From assembly GCA_965197405.1 (NCBI GenBank), contig OZ240206.1, positions 2,666,001 to 2,730,000 of the forward strand: DNA of 64,000 nt, read 5' to 3'. Each line of letters begins with the position of its first letter. Position 1 is the first letter of the stretch. Both the position numbers and the translations under genes were made by a program. This document shows positions 51,034 through 59,513 of this stretch, piece by piece. Source of the stretch: G965197405 sp965197405. Its GTDB lineage: Bacteria; Chloroflexota; Dehalococcoidia; Lucifugimonadales; JAGWBF01. The notes beneath the pieces were generated by a model. That model saw only the letters and a program-made list of their open reading frames with translations, had not been told where the DNA came from and searched no databases.

Positions 51034-51255
51034 CAGGGCCTTTTAATTCTTTGCGCTCATTGAATACAGGCCCCCGCCACGTGTCATTACCATGAAAATA
51101 GCCTGCACCCCTCTCACGTCATTCCGAGCGCAGCGAGGAATCTAAAATGCCGCTTGACAAGAACGGGAATCGAGCCGTACCAGCCAGAACCGGGACGCGG
51201 TCAGCCAGGATTTTAGACCCCTCGCTCCGCTCGGGGTGACGATTAAAAGACCCTG
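51034..51255 (+). repeat. Palindromic MITE-like repeat, long composite form (copy 10)
   Basis: Forward copy from CAGGGCCTTTTAATTC to GATTAAAAGACCCTG. Its TGTCATTCCGAGCG core is interrupted after TGTCATT by about 35 nt beginning ACCATGAAAATAGCCTGC, a module otherwise seen in the second repeat family (29050, 23255). Together with the AT-rich stretch before the cupin it fills the gap 50926-51353. Confidence 0.83.
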
Positions 51256-51353
51256 CCCGCCGAAGGCAACGGGGTAGTCTGCTTAAAGGATAGCGGAGTT
51301 CGGGGGAAAGTGGTATCTTTAAGCTCAGGTACAAGCAGGCATGAGGAGGAGAG

Positions 51354-51776
51354 ATGGCCAAGATTAAGCATATCGCAATAGCGACCCAGGATGCGGAAAA
51401 GACTGCCAGGTTCTATATAGACGTATTTGGCCTGAAGGAGATCGCCAAGCTGAACGGCCCCAACGCCTCCGGATATTATCTCAGCGACGGCAGCATTAAC
51501 GTGGCGGTCCTTGACTTCAAGAACGACCAGGTCTCCGGGCCCGAGTACGGCATGGGGTACAGCGGCCTTCACCACATCGGCTTTCAGGTGGAAGACCTGG
51601 AGGAGACGGCCCAGAAGCTGGAATCCGCCGACTCGAAGCCCAGGGATGAGATCAACGCAGCCCTCGGAGTGGGAATGGGCGGGCCTCGTCACGCCAACGT
51701 GGAGGTGAAGTACGGAGGGCCTGACGGGGTTATCATAGACATCTCCCAGGGCGGCTGGGTGGGCACCTCGGATTAG
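51354..51776 (+). CDS. VOC-superfamily (glyoxalase/bleomycin resistance/dioxygenase) protein
   Basis: A 140-aa two-module VOC-fold protein. It begins IKHIAIATQDAEKTARFYID, with the first metal His, and continues GLHHIGFQVEDLEETAQKL in the second module with a further His; VEVKYGGPDGVIIDIS ends the fold, with Asp where Glu is often the ligand. It may be a lactoylglutathione-lyase-like or methylmalonyl-CoA-epimerase-like enzyme; the exact activity is not evident. GAGGAGGAG precedes the ATG. It converges on the next gene with only 3 bases between. Confidence 0.86.
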   Translation: MAKIKHIAIATQDAEKTARFYIDVFGLKEIAKLNGPNASGYYLSDGSINVAVLDFKNDQVSGPEYGMGYSGLHHIGFQVEDLEETAQKLESADSKPRDEINAALGVGMGGPRHANVEVKYGGPDGVIIDISQGGWVGTSD

Positions 51777-51779
51777 CCC

Positions 51780-52628
51780 TCAGTTAAGGGACTGCAAGAC
51801 GGCCCAGATGCCCTGGATTTGCTGCCTTACCTCTCCGGCGTCGCCAGCCTGGGGATTCGCTTTCAGGTAGGACTCCAGGTCTCCTATGGCCGACCTGTAT
51901 TGCTTCAGCGCATAGTGGAAAGACGCCTTTTCTCTGAGGTTGCTGCCCAGGGAAGGGTCGGCTACGGCTATGAGGTCTGCGATGGAAAGGGCCTTTTGGT
52001 AGTCTTGAGTCCTCGAGTAGTTCTGCTTCAGGTTCGTAAGTATGCGAATCAGAAGCTCCCTCTTGGTGTAGGGCCTGAGATACTCCTCGCGGAACTCCAG
52101 CCTCCCTTGGAATAGGTCCTGCACAATAAGCTCGCAGTCCCTTCTTGACATAAGCTGGCCGCCGTTGAAGGCGTCAACGTAAAGCTCCTGCTCGGGTGGG
52201 CCGGTCCTTATGACGAAGTGTCCGGGGAGTCCGATGCCTTCAAACACCATTCCCAGTCTTCTGGCCACTTCCATGTAGACCAAGGATAGGGTGATGGGTA
52301 TCGCCATCCTTCGGTCCAGGACCTCGTTGAGGTAGCTGTTGCGGGGGTCGTAGTAGTCTTCGCCGTTGCCGCGGAACTCCTGGTGCACGAAGAGGTACTC
52401 GCTGAGGCGTTGAATCGCGGCCCTGGACCCTCCCTCTTGCCCCATGTGCCGGCCCGCCTCCGCAGCCAGGGAGTCCAACCGGTCGAGGTAATGGTCTATA
52501 TCGAGGCCAGGGTACTCCATCCCTGAGATGTAAAGGGCGCATCGGGCCAGGTCAATATCTTCGTCTGCCCGGCCTACCATATCGGAAAATAGCCTCCGGA
52601 ACTCGGATGGAGTATTCTCACTGGTCAT
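51780..52628 (-). CDS. SirB1-type transglutaminase-like protein with TPR-like tail
   Basis: A 282-aa protein. Its central part (about 80-190) matches the SirB1/transglutaminase-like fold: YYDPRNSYLNEVLDRRMAIPITLSLVY, GIGLPGHFVIR and VDAFNGGQLMSRRDC. The typical catalytic Cys of transglutaminases is replaced in the SLVYMEVARRLG region, as in other SirB1 members, so it may be non-enzymatic. The C-terminal 80 residues form a TPR-like helical repeat (QKALSIADLIAVADPS, YRSAIGDLESYLKANP). Function unknown. Confidence 0.83.
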   Translation of the reverse strand: MTSENTPSEFRRLFSDMVGRADEDIDLARCALYISGMEYPGLDIDHYLDRLDSLAAEAGRHMGQEGGSRAAIQRLSEYLFVHQEFRGNGEDYYDPRNSYLNEVLDRRMAIPITLSLVYMEVARRLGMVFEGIGLPGHFVIRTGPPEQELYVDAFNGGQLMSRRDCELIVQDLFQGRLEFREEYLRPYTKRELLIRILTNLKQNYSRTQDYQKALSIADLIAVADPSLGSNLREKASFHYALKQYRSAIGDLESYLKANPQAGDAGEVRQQIQGIWAVLQSLN

Positions 52629-52842
52629 GGACTTCTCGGAATATCATGTCTCACCCCGGCTATGTATCAATGACCTGCCTGCTGCCAGGCAGGTATGTGG
52701 ATTTGAGTCCTTCCCTCCGGATATGATACACCATCTTGAGAAACGTCTCCACTTTCGCGGCCGGGTCGTCTGCGAGACCGGAGGTGGACAGGCACCAGTG
52801 GGTGGTGTATTCTAGTCTCATCGCCATAGAACGGGGGACCAC

Positions 52843-53769
52843 ATGATAGTACGTATTGGGTACATGCCCGGGGCCTTCCCTCCTGGCAAAGAGGGACTCA
52901 AATATCTGCGCGACCTGGTAGAAGTTGGAGATGGCTATGGGTACGATTCCATCTGGCTATCCGATCGGGTAATTGGCGAGAGCGCCGGCCCCGAACCCAT
53001 CGTGGCCCTGTCTATGGTAGCCGCCTATTCCGACAAGCTGAAATTCGGCACAAGCGTCCTACAGCTCCCCATAAGAAACCCTGTGATTCTGGCCAAGGAG
53101 ATGGCAACCCTGGACTATCTCTCCGGCGGACGCTTCCTGCCGGCCATAGGTCTGGGGCAGGAGGACCCGAGAGAGTACGAAGCCTGCGGCATATCCAAGG
53201 AGGACCGGGGCCGCCGCAGCGATGAAGCTATGGTCGTTATCCGCCGCCTGTGGCAGGAGGACAACGTGACCCACGAGGGGGACTTCTACTCCCTTCACGA
53301 CGTGACCGTGACCCCCAAGCCCGTGCAGGTGCCTTCCATACCGGTGTGGGTCGGAGGCCGCAGTGTCGGAGCACAGCGCAGGGTTGGACGTGTGGGAGAC
53401 GGGTGGCTGGTCTCTTCGGCCACTCCTGACGAGATTAGAGAAGGGGTGCAGGTAATCTTTTCAACCGCCGGCGAGTACGGGCGCGAGGTGGAGGAGGACC
53501 ACATAGGGGCGCTGGTGGGCTTCTTCATCGCACCCACCAGCCGGGAGGCCGAGGCGGCGGCCCGGCCCCACGTCATCAGGCATCGCCCCGACGCCCACTT
53601 TACCGAGTACAATGCCTTTGGCACGCCGGAGCAGGTGAGGGATGTAATCGGGAAATACCTGGATGCGGGGGCTTCCAAGTTCGTCGTGCGCCCTATGTGC
53701 TCTCCGGAGGACTCCATAGAGCAACTGGAGATATTCGGGAGAGAGGTATTGCCCCACTTCCACAAGTGA
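52843..53769 (+). CDS. LLM-class F420/FMN-dependent oxidoreductase
   Basis: A 308-aa luciferase-like TIM barrel: LRDLVEVGDGYGYDSIWLSDR, LKFGTSVLQLPIRNPVILAKEM, LSGGRFLPAIGLGQEDPREYE and IPVWVGGRSVGAQRRVGRVGDGWL. The last two stretches match F420-type members such as methylenetetrahydromethanopterin reductase relatives. The substrate is unknown. It differs from the LLM gene at 16252 in length and in its N-terminal block, so the two are not recent duplicates. Its ATG follows GGGGGACC. Confidence 0.88.
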   Translation: MIVRIGYMPGAFPPGKEGLKYLRDLVEVGDGYGYDSIWLSDRVIGESAGPEPIVALSMVAAYSDKLKFGTSVLQLPIRNPVILAKEMATLDYLSGGRFLPAIGLGQEDPREYEACGISKEDRGRRSDEAMVVIRRLWQEDNVTHEGDFYSLHDVTVTPKPVQVPSIPVWVGGRSVGAQRRVGRVGDGWLVSSATPDEIREGVQVIFSTAGEYGREVEEDHIGALVGFFIAPTSREAEAAARPHVIRHRPDAHFTEYNAFGTPEQVRDVIGKYLDAGASKFVVRPMCSPEDSIEQLEIFGREVLPHFHK

Positions 53770-53841
53770 GGGGCATGTCCACGAACGATCCCCCCCTTCT
53801 TCCGACTTGCCCTTCCACCATATAGGGAGCGGTGAGATGAC

Positions 53842-54027
53842 TTGGCTCCTCACACCATTGAAGCGAGTGAAAAACAAGAGACGCCTCTCTCCGGACGAAT
53901 AATCAAGTTCTATGAGATCGAAGACCTGGACCCATCGGGCGAGTTCATCCTCAGGTGCTCCGCCAGGGCCAGGGCAGCCCAGCCAGGGGTTGGCTATGTG
54001 GACTTTTTTCTACATGACAGAGGATGA
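53842..54027 (+). CDS. Possible 61-aa protein, unknown
   Basis: An open frame starting at TTG (53842) with GGAGCGGTGAG upstream. The product contains GRIIKFYEIEDLDPSGEF and ends YVDFFLHDRG. No domain or family is recognised. The reading frame is the same as that of the following lipoprotein, from which it is separated by a single in-frame TGA and a new start; the signal peptide of that lipoprotein shows they are distinct. Support rests only on the open frame and spacing, so it may not be a gene. Confidence 0.3.
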   Translation: MAPHTIEASEKQETPLSGRIIKFYEIEDLDPSGEFILRCSARARAAQPGVGYVDFFLHDRG

Positions 54028-54060
54028 GGATGGCGACCGCTTCATTGGTTGAGAAGTAGG

Positions 54061-54534
54061 ATGAAAGGCTCCATGAGACTCCTGGCATTGTTGTTGTGCT
54101 GCACCCTTGCCTTGGCCGTCATGGTGGCCTGCGCAGGCCCGTCGGAGCCTCAAGGGCCTCAAGGCCCTCCAAGTGAGCCAGGCCCCTCGAGAGAACGTGA
54201 CCTCGCCGAGCAGGGGGCTGGCGCCCCGCCATTATTGGAAGGGGACAACGTTATCGAATACGACCATAGCAGAGGCCCGGAGATACAGAATCCCAAGAGG
54301 TATATCCGGCAGGGCAGGAAGGTGGGCGACGATGGCTGTGCGTTTGAAGGATATATGGAGTCGTCACCTGGTGAGTTCCCCTTAATATCAAGAACGCTGG
54401 CGATAAATTGGGAAACCTGCGAGTCATTGGTGGAGGAAGGCCGGGTAAGCCCGGAAGATGACATAGACGATATGTACGGGGAGGGCTATGAGCACGAGGA
54501 GGTCACACCGGAGGCGCCTTTGGAAGGACGCTGA
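54061..54534 (+). CDS. Predicted lipoprotein, unknown function
   Basis: A 157-aa secreted protein. The N-terminus (MKGSMRLLALLLCC) and a hydrophobic run lead to the lipobox VMVAC, followed by a Gly/Pro-rich flexible stretch (GPSEPQGPQGPPSEPGPS). The mature part is strongly acidic, with two later cysteines (DGCAFEGYMES and WETCESL) that might form a disulfide outside the cell. I recognise no domain. Start choice among ATG 54061, ATG 54073 and TTG 54049 is uncertain. It sits in a cluster of small unknown genes. Confidence 0.65.
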   Translation: MKGSMRLLALLLCCTLALAVMVACAGPSEPQGPQGPPSEPGPSRERDLAEQGAGAPPLLEGDNVIEYDHSRGPEIQNPKRYIRQGRKVGDDGCAFEGYMESSPGEFPLISRTLAINWETCESLVEEGRVSPEDDIDDMYGEGYEHEEVTPEAPLEGR

Positions 54535-54699
54535 CGGACAACGCCTGAGTACCATGAGGTGAGCAAGTGAAAGGCAGCCTCCGCATGAGCCGGATTGACC
54601 AGGTGTTGCTGGCAGTCGGCATTGAGGGCTGGCGTGGGCCGCCTAGACCAAAGGCAGCAACTGACAGGGGGTGCCGCACATCTGACGGGAGGGCAGACC

Positions 54700-54906
54700 A
54701 TGGAGTTCACGATGAAACGCTTGGGAGCAGACAGGAACCGGGGTGTGGCGGTGGAAAAGGGAGACGGGGCCTGGCTGGTGTTAAGAGCGGGGATACTGGA
54801 GAGTAGCCCTACATATGCCCCCCTTAACCGTTCTCAGGCGCTGGTACTGAGCGACATCCTGCGGGCGATGGCCCTTGGCCTGGAGCCGGAGCAGAATGAA
54901 GGATAG
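54700..54906 (+). CDS. Small 68-aa protein, unknown function
   Basis: The ATG at 54700 follows GGGAGGG at good spacing. The product begins MEFTMKRLGADRNRGVAV and ends with a helix-like LNRSQALVLSDILRAMALG. It looks compact and soluble, with no Cys and no membrane segment. The family is not recognised. Longer frames from 54595 or a different frame from 54567 overlap it but lack a clear ribosome site or sensible composition. It follows the lipoprotein by 165 nt. Confidence 0.5.
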   Translation: MEFTMKRLGADRNRGVAVEKGDGAWLVLRAGILESSPTYAPLNRSQALVLSDILRAMALGLEPEQNEG

Positions 54907-54984
54907 CATCCGACAGGGAGATGGAGTGTTGAAGGGAGACCGCCCCTAGGAGTACCTGTAGAAAGGCTGGCGGCGGCCCGGCCC

Positions 54985-55863
54985 TTACCACGAGCCTTCC
55001 GTCAGGAACGCCATGACCTCCCGGTTCACCTCTTCGGGGGCTTCCGTCTGGAGGAAGTGGCCGTAGTCTCCCAGGTTCTTTCCCCGGCTGTTGGGGAATA
55101 TCTTCTTCCACGCCTCTTCCAGGGGACCGGTCCCCATAGCCTCGGCGGTCCTGACGCGGCGGCTGCCCCAGAGGAACAGCAGGGGCGTGGAAAGGGTGCG
55201 CTCGGCGTCGGCCAGCCAGTGGGGCGGGTCCTCGTATGCCGCCGCGCGATAGTAGTTGAATCCCCCTCTCAGCGCGCCGGGCTGGGAATAGGCCCGGACG
55301 TACTCCGCCACCTCCTCATCCGTGAAGAGATATTTATTGATGGACCAGTCCCGGAAGATATGCCTCAGATATACTTCCTCGTTGCCCTGTATCAACCGCT
55401 CGGGCAAGTCGAACTGCTGGTGGAAATAGGAATGCCAGCGCTCTCGCACTACCTGGGGGCTCTGTGGCCCCAGTTGCTCCGTGGGTGGCGTGCCGTCCAG
55501 CAGCGCCAGCCGCGCTACCGTGTCCTCGTGGTCCAGGGTAAACCGGTACGCCACCCTCACGCCGATGTCATGGGCGACGATGGCGACGCGCCGGTGCCCC
55601 AAGGCCCGGGCTAGCTCGTACATATCCGAGGCGGCGGTGCGGGTATCGTAACCGGCCAGCGGCTTGTCGGAGTACCCGAAACCCCTCATGTCCGGAGCGA
55701 TTACCTGGAAGCGCTCGGCCAGCGCCGGAATCTGCCTGCGCCAGCTATACCAGAACTCCGGCCAGCCGTGAAGCAGCATTACCGGGGAGCCTTGGCCCTG
55801 GATTACATAATGTATGTTAATCCCGTTCACCTGGGCCGTTCGGTGGTCCCACTGGGTCGCCAT
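54985..55863 (-). CDS. Alpha/beta hydrolase, epoxide hydrolase/haloalkane dehalogenase-like
   Basis: A 292-aa hydrolase with an aspartate nucleophile: Asp99 in AIVAHDIGVRVAYRF. The oxyanion motif LLHGWPEFWYSW at 30-41 and APDMRGFGYSDKP at 56-68 are typical of soluble epoxide hydrolases and haloacetate dehalogenases; His269 in YGHFLQTEAP is the base. The residue following the nucleophile is Ile rather than the Arg used by fluoroacetate dehalogenase or the Trp of many epoxide hydrolases, so the substrate is open. I take the ATG at 55863 (AGAGGTG upstream). Confidence 0.86.
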   Translation of the reverse strand: MATQWDHRTAQVNGINIHYVIQGQGSPVMLLHGWPEFWYSWRRQIPALAERFQVIAPDMRGFGYSDKPLAGYDTRTAASDMYELARALGHRRVAIVAHDIGVRVAYRFTLDHEDTVARLALLDGTPPTEQLGPQSPQVVRERWHSYFHQQFDLPERLIQGNEEVYLRHIFRDWSINKYLFTDEEVAEYVRAYSQPGALRGGFNYYRAAAYEDPPHWLADAERTLSTPLLFLWGSRRVRTAEAMGTGPLEEAWKKIFPNSRGKNLGDYGHFLQTEAPEEVNREVMAFLTEGSW

Positions 55864-55905
55864 TAGGGACACCTCTCTATACAGAAAGTGGGCGTCTGCT
55901 CGTGG

Positions 55906-57342
55906 CTATACGTCCCCGTCCGCTACGACCGGACTATGGCCCCGGGCCGGGGAGATGGCCTCGTAGCCGTGGGCAACCTGGAACAACAGCGCCTCCTCGA
56001 AGGGACGGCCTATGAGCTGAAGCCCGATGGGTAGGCCCGCCTGCGTGAAACCGCAGGGTACGGTGATGGCGGGCAGCCCTGTATGGTTGCTGGGGATGGT
56101 GTTTCTTGAGACCGTGCCCGAGCCTGGTCCCCTTACCCGGTGCTCCTCGCCACCCAGGGTGAAGCTGGTTGCGTCTATGCGGGGGGCCGGTATGGGAGCC
56201 GTAGGCGTCACCAGGAAGTCCACCTCCTGGAGGACGCGGGCATGCTCCTCCTTTATCATGCGCTGGACCTTCAGTGCCTTGGAGTAGTCCCGTCCCAGGA
56301 CGAACTGTCCCGCAAGCGTCCGGTACAGGACATTAGGCCCATAGTCCTGGCGGCGCGCCTCGATATAGGGTTCGTGGGTCACTATGCTGTCCGCGAGGCC
56401 CGGAATGCGCAGGGTCCCCGCGTACTTCATGCTCTCTATGGTGACTTCTCTGGCCTCTGCTCCCAACTCTTCCAGGGCGGCGATGGCCTGCCGGACAGAG
56501 GCTTCCACCTCGGGGTCCAGGGGGTCGAAATAGTGGTTTGTCGTAATCCCCATCTTCAGCCCGCGCAGCCCGCCTTCCAGGGAGGCCGAGTAATCGGGAA
56601 CGGGAACGGGGACGGTGCTGGGGTCCAAGGGGTCGTAGCCGGCAATGGCCTGTAGCACCAGGGCGCTGTCCCTCACTGAGCGCGTCATGGGGCCGATGTG
56701 GTCGCCGTTGAAGCTGGTTACCAGGAGGCCCCGCTGGCTCACCCTGCCGTAGGTCTGCTTCATGCCCACCACGCCGCAGAAGGTCGCCGGAAGGCGTACC
56801 GAGCCGCCCAGGTCGGTGCCGAGGGAGGCGAAGGTAACGCGGGCCGCGACGTTGGCGCCGCCGCCGCCGCTGGAGCCGCCCGGGACGTGGTCCAGCGCCC
56901 AGGGGTTGTGGACGGCGCCGTAGTGGGGGTTGTTGGAGGTGGCTCCGGCAGCGAACTCCTCCAGGTTCTCCTTGCCCAGAAGGACAGCGCCGGCATCCTC
57001 GCACAAAGTGACCACGCGGGCGTCCTCCTCCGGTACGTAGTCGGCCAGCACTTTCGTGGCGAGGGTGGTGCGAATGTTGGCCGTGGCGATATTGTCCTTG
57101 ATTCCTATGGGAATGCCGTGCAATGGGCCCCGGTACTCGCCCCTCGCCAGGGCCGCTTCCTGCTCCTTCGCCTGTTCCATGGCCCGGTCGTGAAGTATGG
57201 TGATGAAGGAGTTCAGCGTAGGCTGGAGCCGGTCGGCCTGGGCGAGGGCGGCTTCGACGACCTCAACCGGCGAGACCTCCCGCGCTTTGATCTTCGGCGC
57301 CAGCTCCGATATGGTCAATTTAAGAAGGTCGGCGTTCGCCAT
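55906..57342 (-). CDS. Amidase-signature enzyme (GatA/AtzE-like)
   Basis: A 478-aa amidase. The Ser-cisSer-Lys triad is Lys82 (GIKDNI), Ser157 (GGSSGGGG) and Ser181 (LGGSVRLPATFCG), with spacings 75 and 24 as in the family. It resembles GatA but has GGGGANVAA in the loop where GatA normally has GSAAAVAA. With the small gene upstream (overlap ATGA) it resembles AtzE-AtzG-type pairs. It may hydrolyse a small amide; a role in tRNA-dependent transamidation cannot be excluded, but no gatB is present here. Confidence 0.87.
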   Translation of the reverse strand: MANADLLKLTISELAPKIKAREVSPVEVVEAALAQADRLQPTLNSFITILHDRAMEQAKEQEAALARGEYRGPLHGIPIGIKDNIATANIRTTLATKVLADYVPEEDARVVTLCEDAGAVLLGKENLEEFAAGATSNNPHYGAVHNPWALDHVPGGSSGGGGANVAARVTFASLGTDLGGSVRLPATFCGVVGMKQTYGRVSQRGLLVTSFNGDHIGPMTRSVRDSALVLQAIAGYDPLDPSTVPVPVPDYSASLEGGLRGLKMGITTNHYFDPLDPEVEASVRQAIAALEELGAEAREVTIESMKYAGTLRIPGLADSIVTHEPYIEARRQDYGPNVLYRTLAGQFVLGRDYSKALKVQRMIKEEHARVLQEVDFLVTPTAPIPAPRIDATSFTLGGEEHRVRGPGSGTVSRNTIPSNHTGLPAITVPCGFTQAGLPIGLQLIGRPFEEALLFQVAHGYEAISPARGHSPVVADGDV

Positions 57343-57536
57343 CAGGACTGGCCTCCTTCATCCGCTCTAAGCAGGCGAACGGACATTACGCTGGACAGGT
57401 CCAGTTCCTGGAGCTGCTCCACTGCGTCCAGATAGCTGTCCAGCTCGGGCCGGATAAGCTCTATCTCTTCGTCGGAAAGCTCGAACCCGCGATAGTCGCG
57501 GACCATAGCTTTGATGGTCTCTTTCTGGATGGACAT
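57342..57536 (-). CDS. Small amidase partner (AtzG/GatC-like)
   Basis: A 64-aa helical protein with the pattern GFELSDEEIELIRPELDSYL and LQELDLSSVM, close to the N-terminal helices of AtzG and GatC, which wrap around and stabilise the amidase subunit. It is coupled to the amidase through a 1-base overlap (ATGA). The ATG at 57536 follows GGTGAGGG. The later GatC region is absent, which favours the short AtzG-like type. Confidence 0.75.
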   Translation of the reverse strand: MSIQKETIKAMVRDYRGFELSDEEIELIRPELDSYLDAVEQLQELDLSSVMSVRLLRADEGGQS

Positions 57537-57622
57537 GACCCTCACCCCCCATCAAGGCGCTGTATTACGATATGGAGTGTAAACCAGGGTATCATGGAAG
57601 TCAACGCTGCCTGGCATGGCGG

Positions 57623-57819
57623 CAGGGTCTTTTAATTGTCACCCCGAGCGGAGCGAGGGGCCTAAAATCCTGCCTGACCGCGCCTCGGTTCTGGCTGGTA
57701 CGGCTCGATTCCCGTTCTTGTTAAGCGGCACTTTAGATTCCTCACTCCGCTTCGCTGCGTTCGGAATGACATGTAGCGGGGGCCTGTATTCAATGAGCGC
57801 AGAGGATTAAAAGGCCCTG
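57623..57819 (-). repeat. Palindromic MITE-like repeat, long form (copy 11)
   Basis: A 197-bp reverse copy from CAGGGTCTTTTAATTG to GATTAAAAGGCCCTG. Open frames over it translate to the recurrent NCHPERSEG peptide and are not genes. Confidence 0.87.
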
Positions 57820-57841
57820 GGCATCGGCGGGTTGCGCGTAT

Positions 57842-57866
57842 CCCCCGCGCTTGAAAAGCGCGTGGG
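57842..57866. other. GC-rich hairpin in the 57537-58035 gap
   Basis: CGCGCTT (57846-57852) pairs with AAGCGCG (57856-57862) around GAA, extended by CCC/GGG beyond one mismatch. It is followed by TCTTGTC on the plus strand. It may be a terminator remnant. The gap otherwise holds the repeat at 57623 and, near 57955, a TGGTATGAAT extended -10-like sequence that could serve the dehydrogenase at 58036. Confidence 0.4.
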
Positions 57867-58035
57867 TCTTGTCAGGGGGCGGCTAATGAGGTATTTTGTA
57901 CCAAGTGCATTCCCGCAGGGCAAATTGGTGTTCTCAATACGTGTTGGCAATGCCTGGTATGAATACTAACCCGCGTTGAGAGTACCGGCAAATTCGGGCC
58001 TTTCCCGGGACAACTTATGAGGATGAGGATAGATT

Positions 58036-59007
58036 ATGAGAGCGGCGCAGCTGGTGGGACCCAAGCGGTTCGAGTTTATGGACGTGGAGATGCCTACACC
58101 CAAGGAGGGCGAGTGCCTCATCAAGCTGGAGCGCTTGTCTATCTGTGGCAGCGATATAAGACACGGCTACGGGCCTGTGTACCCCGAGGAGGAGTACCCT
58201 TTGATAATGGGCCAGCCATGCCATGAATGTGCCGGAGTGGTGGTGGAGAGCCGCACCGACGACTTCCGGGAAGGCCAGCGGGTCATAGTCCTGCCCACCG
58301 CCGACGCGGGCGGCCTGGTGGAGTACATTACCTCCCGGCCAGGCCGGATGATTGCCCTCCCCGACCACGGCGACCTGACCGACTGGGTCATGTGCCAGCC
58401 CTCGGGCACGGTGCTCTACTCCTGCCAGAAGATGGGCAACGTGATGGGGAAGAGCGTCCTTGTCATGGGCCAGGGGGCCATCGGCCTATCCTTTACCATG
58501 CTCACGGCCATGCAGGGGGCCAGGCAGGTCATTGCCGTGGACTCTCTGGACTATCGGCTACAGTACGCACGGGACTTCGGGGCCACACACACCATCAATC
58601 CCAACGAGCAGGACCCGGTGGAGGCGGTGCGCGAGATCACCCACGGCACAGGGGCGGACATAACTGTGGAGGCGGCGGGATACGTGGACACCCTGGACAT
58701 GGCCTTTCGCCTTGTGCGACGCTTCGGCACGGTGCTCATTTTCGGCATACAGGGCGATGACATAGTGCCGGTGGATACCCGGCTGTGGATGGAGAATCAA
58801 CCGACTATCATACCAACCGTCGGCGCCCGCAGTGGAGACCCCACCACTCACATCAAGGAGATTGTGGCCCTGCGGGAGCGTGGGTGGGTTGACCCCGCCC
58901 GGATGGTGACCCACCGCCTGGACTTCAACGCCAACGACGTGAACGACGCCTATGAGATGTACGAGCAGCACCGGGACCAGGTTATCAAAGTGGTGATGAG
59001 CATATAA
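58036..59007 (+). CDS. Zinc-type medium-chain alcohol dehydrogenase family protein
   Basis: A 323-aa MDR oxidoreductase. Catalytic-zinc ligands appear as Cys37 (SICGSD) and the CHECAGVV region (HE pair). The structural-zinc four-Cys lobe is absent. The cofactor domain has VLVMGQGAIGLSFTML and Asp in VIAVDSLDYR, favouring NAD. The closest style is sorbitol/threonine dehydrogenase-like. The substrate is unknown. A carboxymuconolactone-decarboxylase-family gene follows 41 nt later on the same strand. Confidence 0.86.
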   Translation: MRAAQLVGPKRFEFMDVEMPTPKEGECLIKLERLSICGSDIRHGYGPVYPEEEYPLIMGQPCHECAGVVVESRTDDFREGQRVIVLPTADAGGLVEYITSRPGRMIALPDHGDLTDWVMCQPSGTVLYSCQKMGNVMGKSVLVMGQGAIGLSFTMLTAMQGARQVIAVDSLDYRLQYARDFGATHTINPNEQDPVEAVREITHGTGADITVEAAGYVDTLDMAFRLVRRFGTVLIFGIQGDDIVPVDTRLWMENQPTIIPTVGARSGDPTTHIKEIVALRERGWVDPARMVTHRLDFNANDVNDAYEMYEQHRDQVIKVVMSI

Positions 59008-59048
59008 GGGCTTTACACGCCCACGAGCGAAACCCCAAAGGAGGTAGC

Positions 59049-59357
59049 ATGACTACGGCACGAAGCGCAATGGAGCAGGTTGCACCCCACCTCGCAGAGC
59101 TTAGCACCGACGTACTTTTCGGTGACGTTTGGGAGCGCCCCGGCCTCTCTAAACGCGACCGCAGCCTCATTACCGTGGCAGCACTGACCGCTCTCTATCG
59201 GACGGACCAGCTCCGGGGCCATATCCAACGCGCCCTGGACAACGGGGTCACCAGGGAAGAGATCGGCGAGATTATCACCCACATGGCCTTCTACGGAGGG
59301 TGGCCCACTGCGGCCAACGCCTCTCTGGTCGCCAAGGAAGTCTTCGACGGGGCCTAA
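59049..59357 (+). CDS. Carboxymuconolactone decarboxylase-family protein
   Basis: A 102-aa all-helical protein of the CMD/AhpD superfamily, with FGDVWERPGLSKRDRSLITVAAL and LRGHIQRALDNGVTREEIGEIITH, then the AFYGGWPTAANA segment. It lacks the CxxC of AhpD, so it is of the gamma-carboxymuconolactone-decarboxylase type rather than a disulfide reductase. AAAGGAGG lies before the ATG. A link with the preceding dehydrogenase in an aromatic or lactone pathway is only inferred from position. Confidence 0.88.
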   Translation: MTTARSAMEQVAPHLAELSTDVLFGDVWERPGLSKRDRSLITVAALTALYRTDQLRGHIQRALDNGVTREEIGEIITHMAFYGGWPTAANASLVAKEVFDGA

Positions 59358-59513
59358 GCCCCCCAAGCTGAAATTAAGCGATACGCTCAGGTAGTCTTGG
59401 GCAGTGGAATAGGGAACAATGACGATTGCCTTGGGTATGTTGCGTCGCTCACCGGTCGGACGGTACTATTTAATGACAATCTTTCCGCATATATGACCAG
59501 AAATGGTGCTCAC

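Noticed and set aside
54025..54027. In-frame TGA between the 61-codon frame and the lipoprotein as a second selenocysteine codon
   Set aside because: Read-through would bury the lipoprotein signal peptide inside the protein; there is no redox motif and no SECIS-like hairpin was noticed.
55906..57536. Part of a complete GatCAB amidotransferase
   Set aside because: No gatB is adjacent, the glycine loop differs from GatA, and the small subunit is shorter than GatC.
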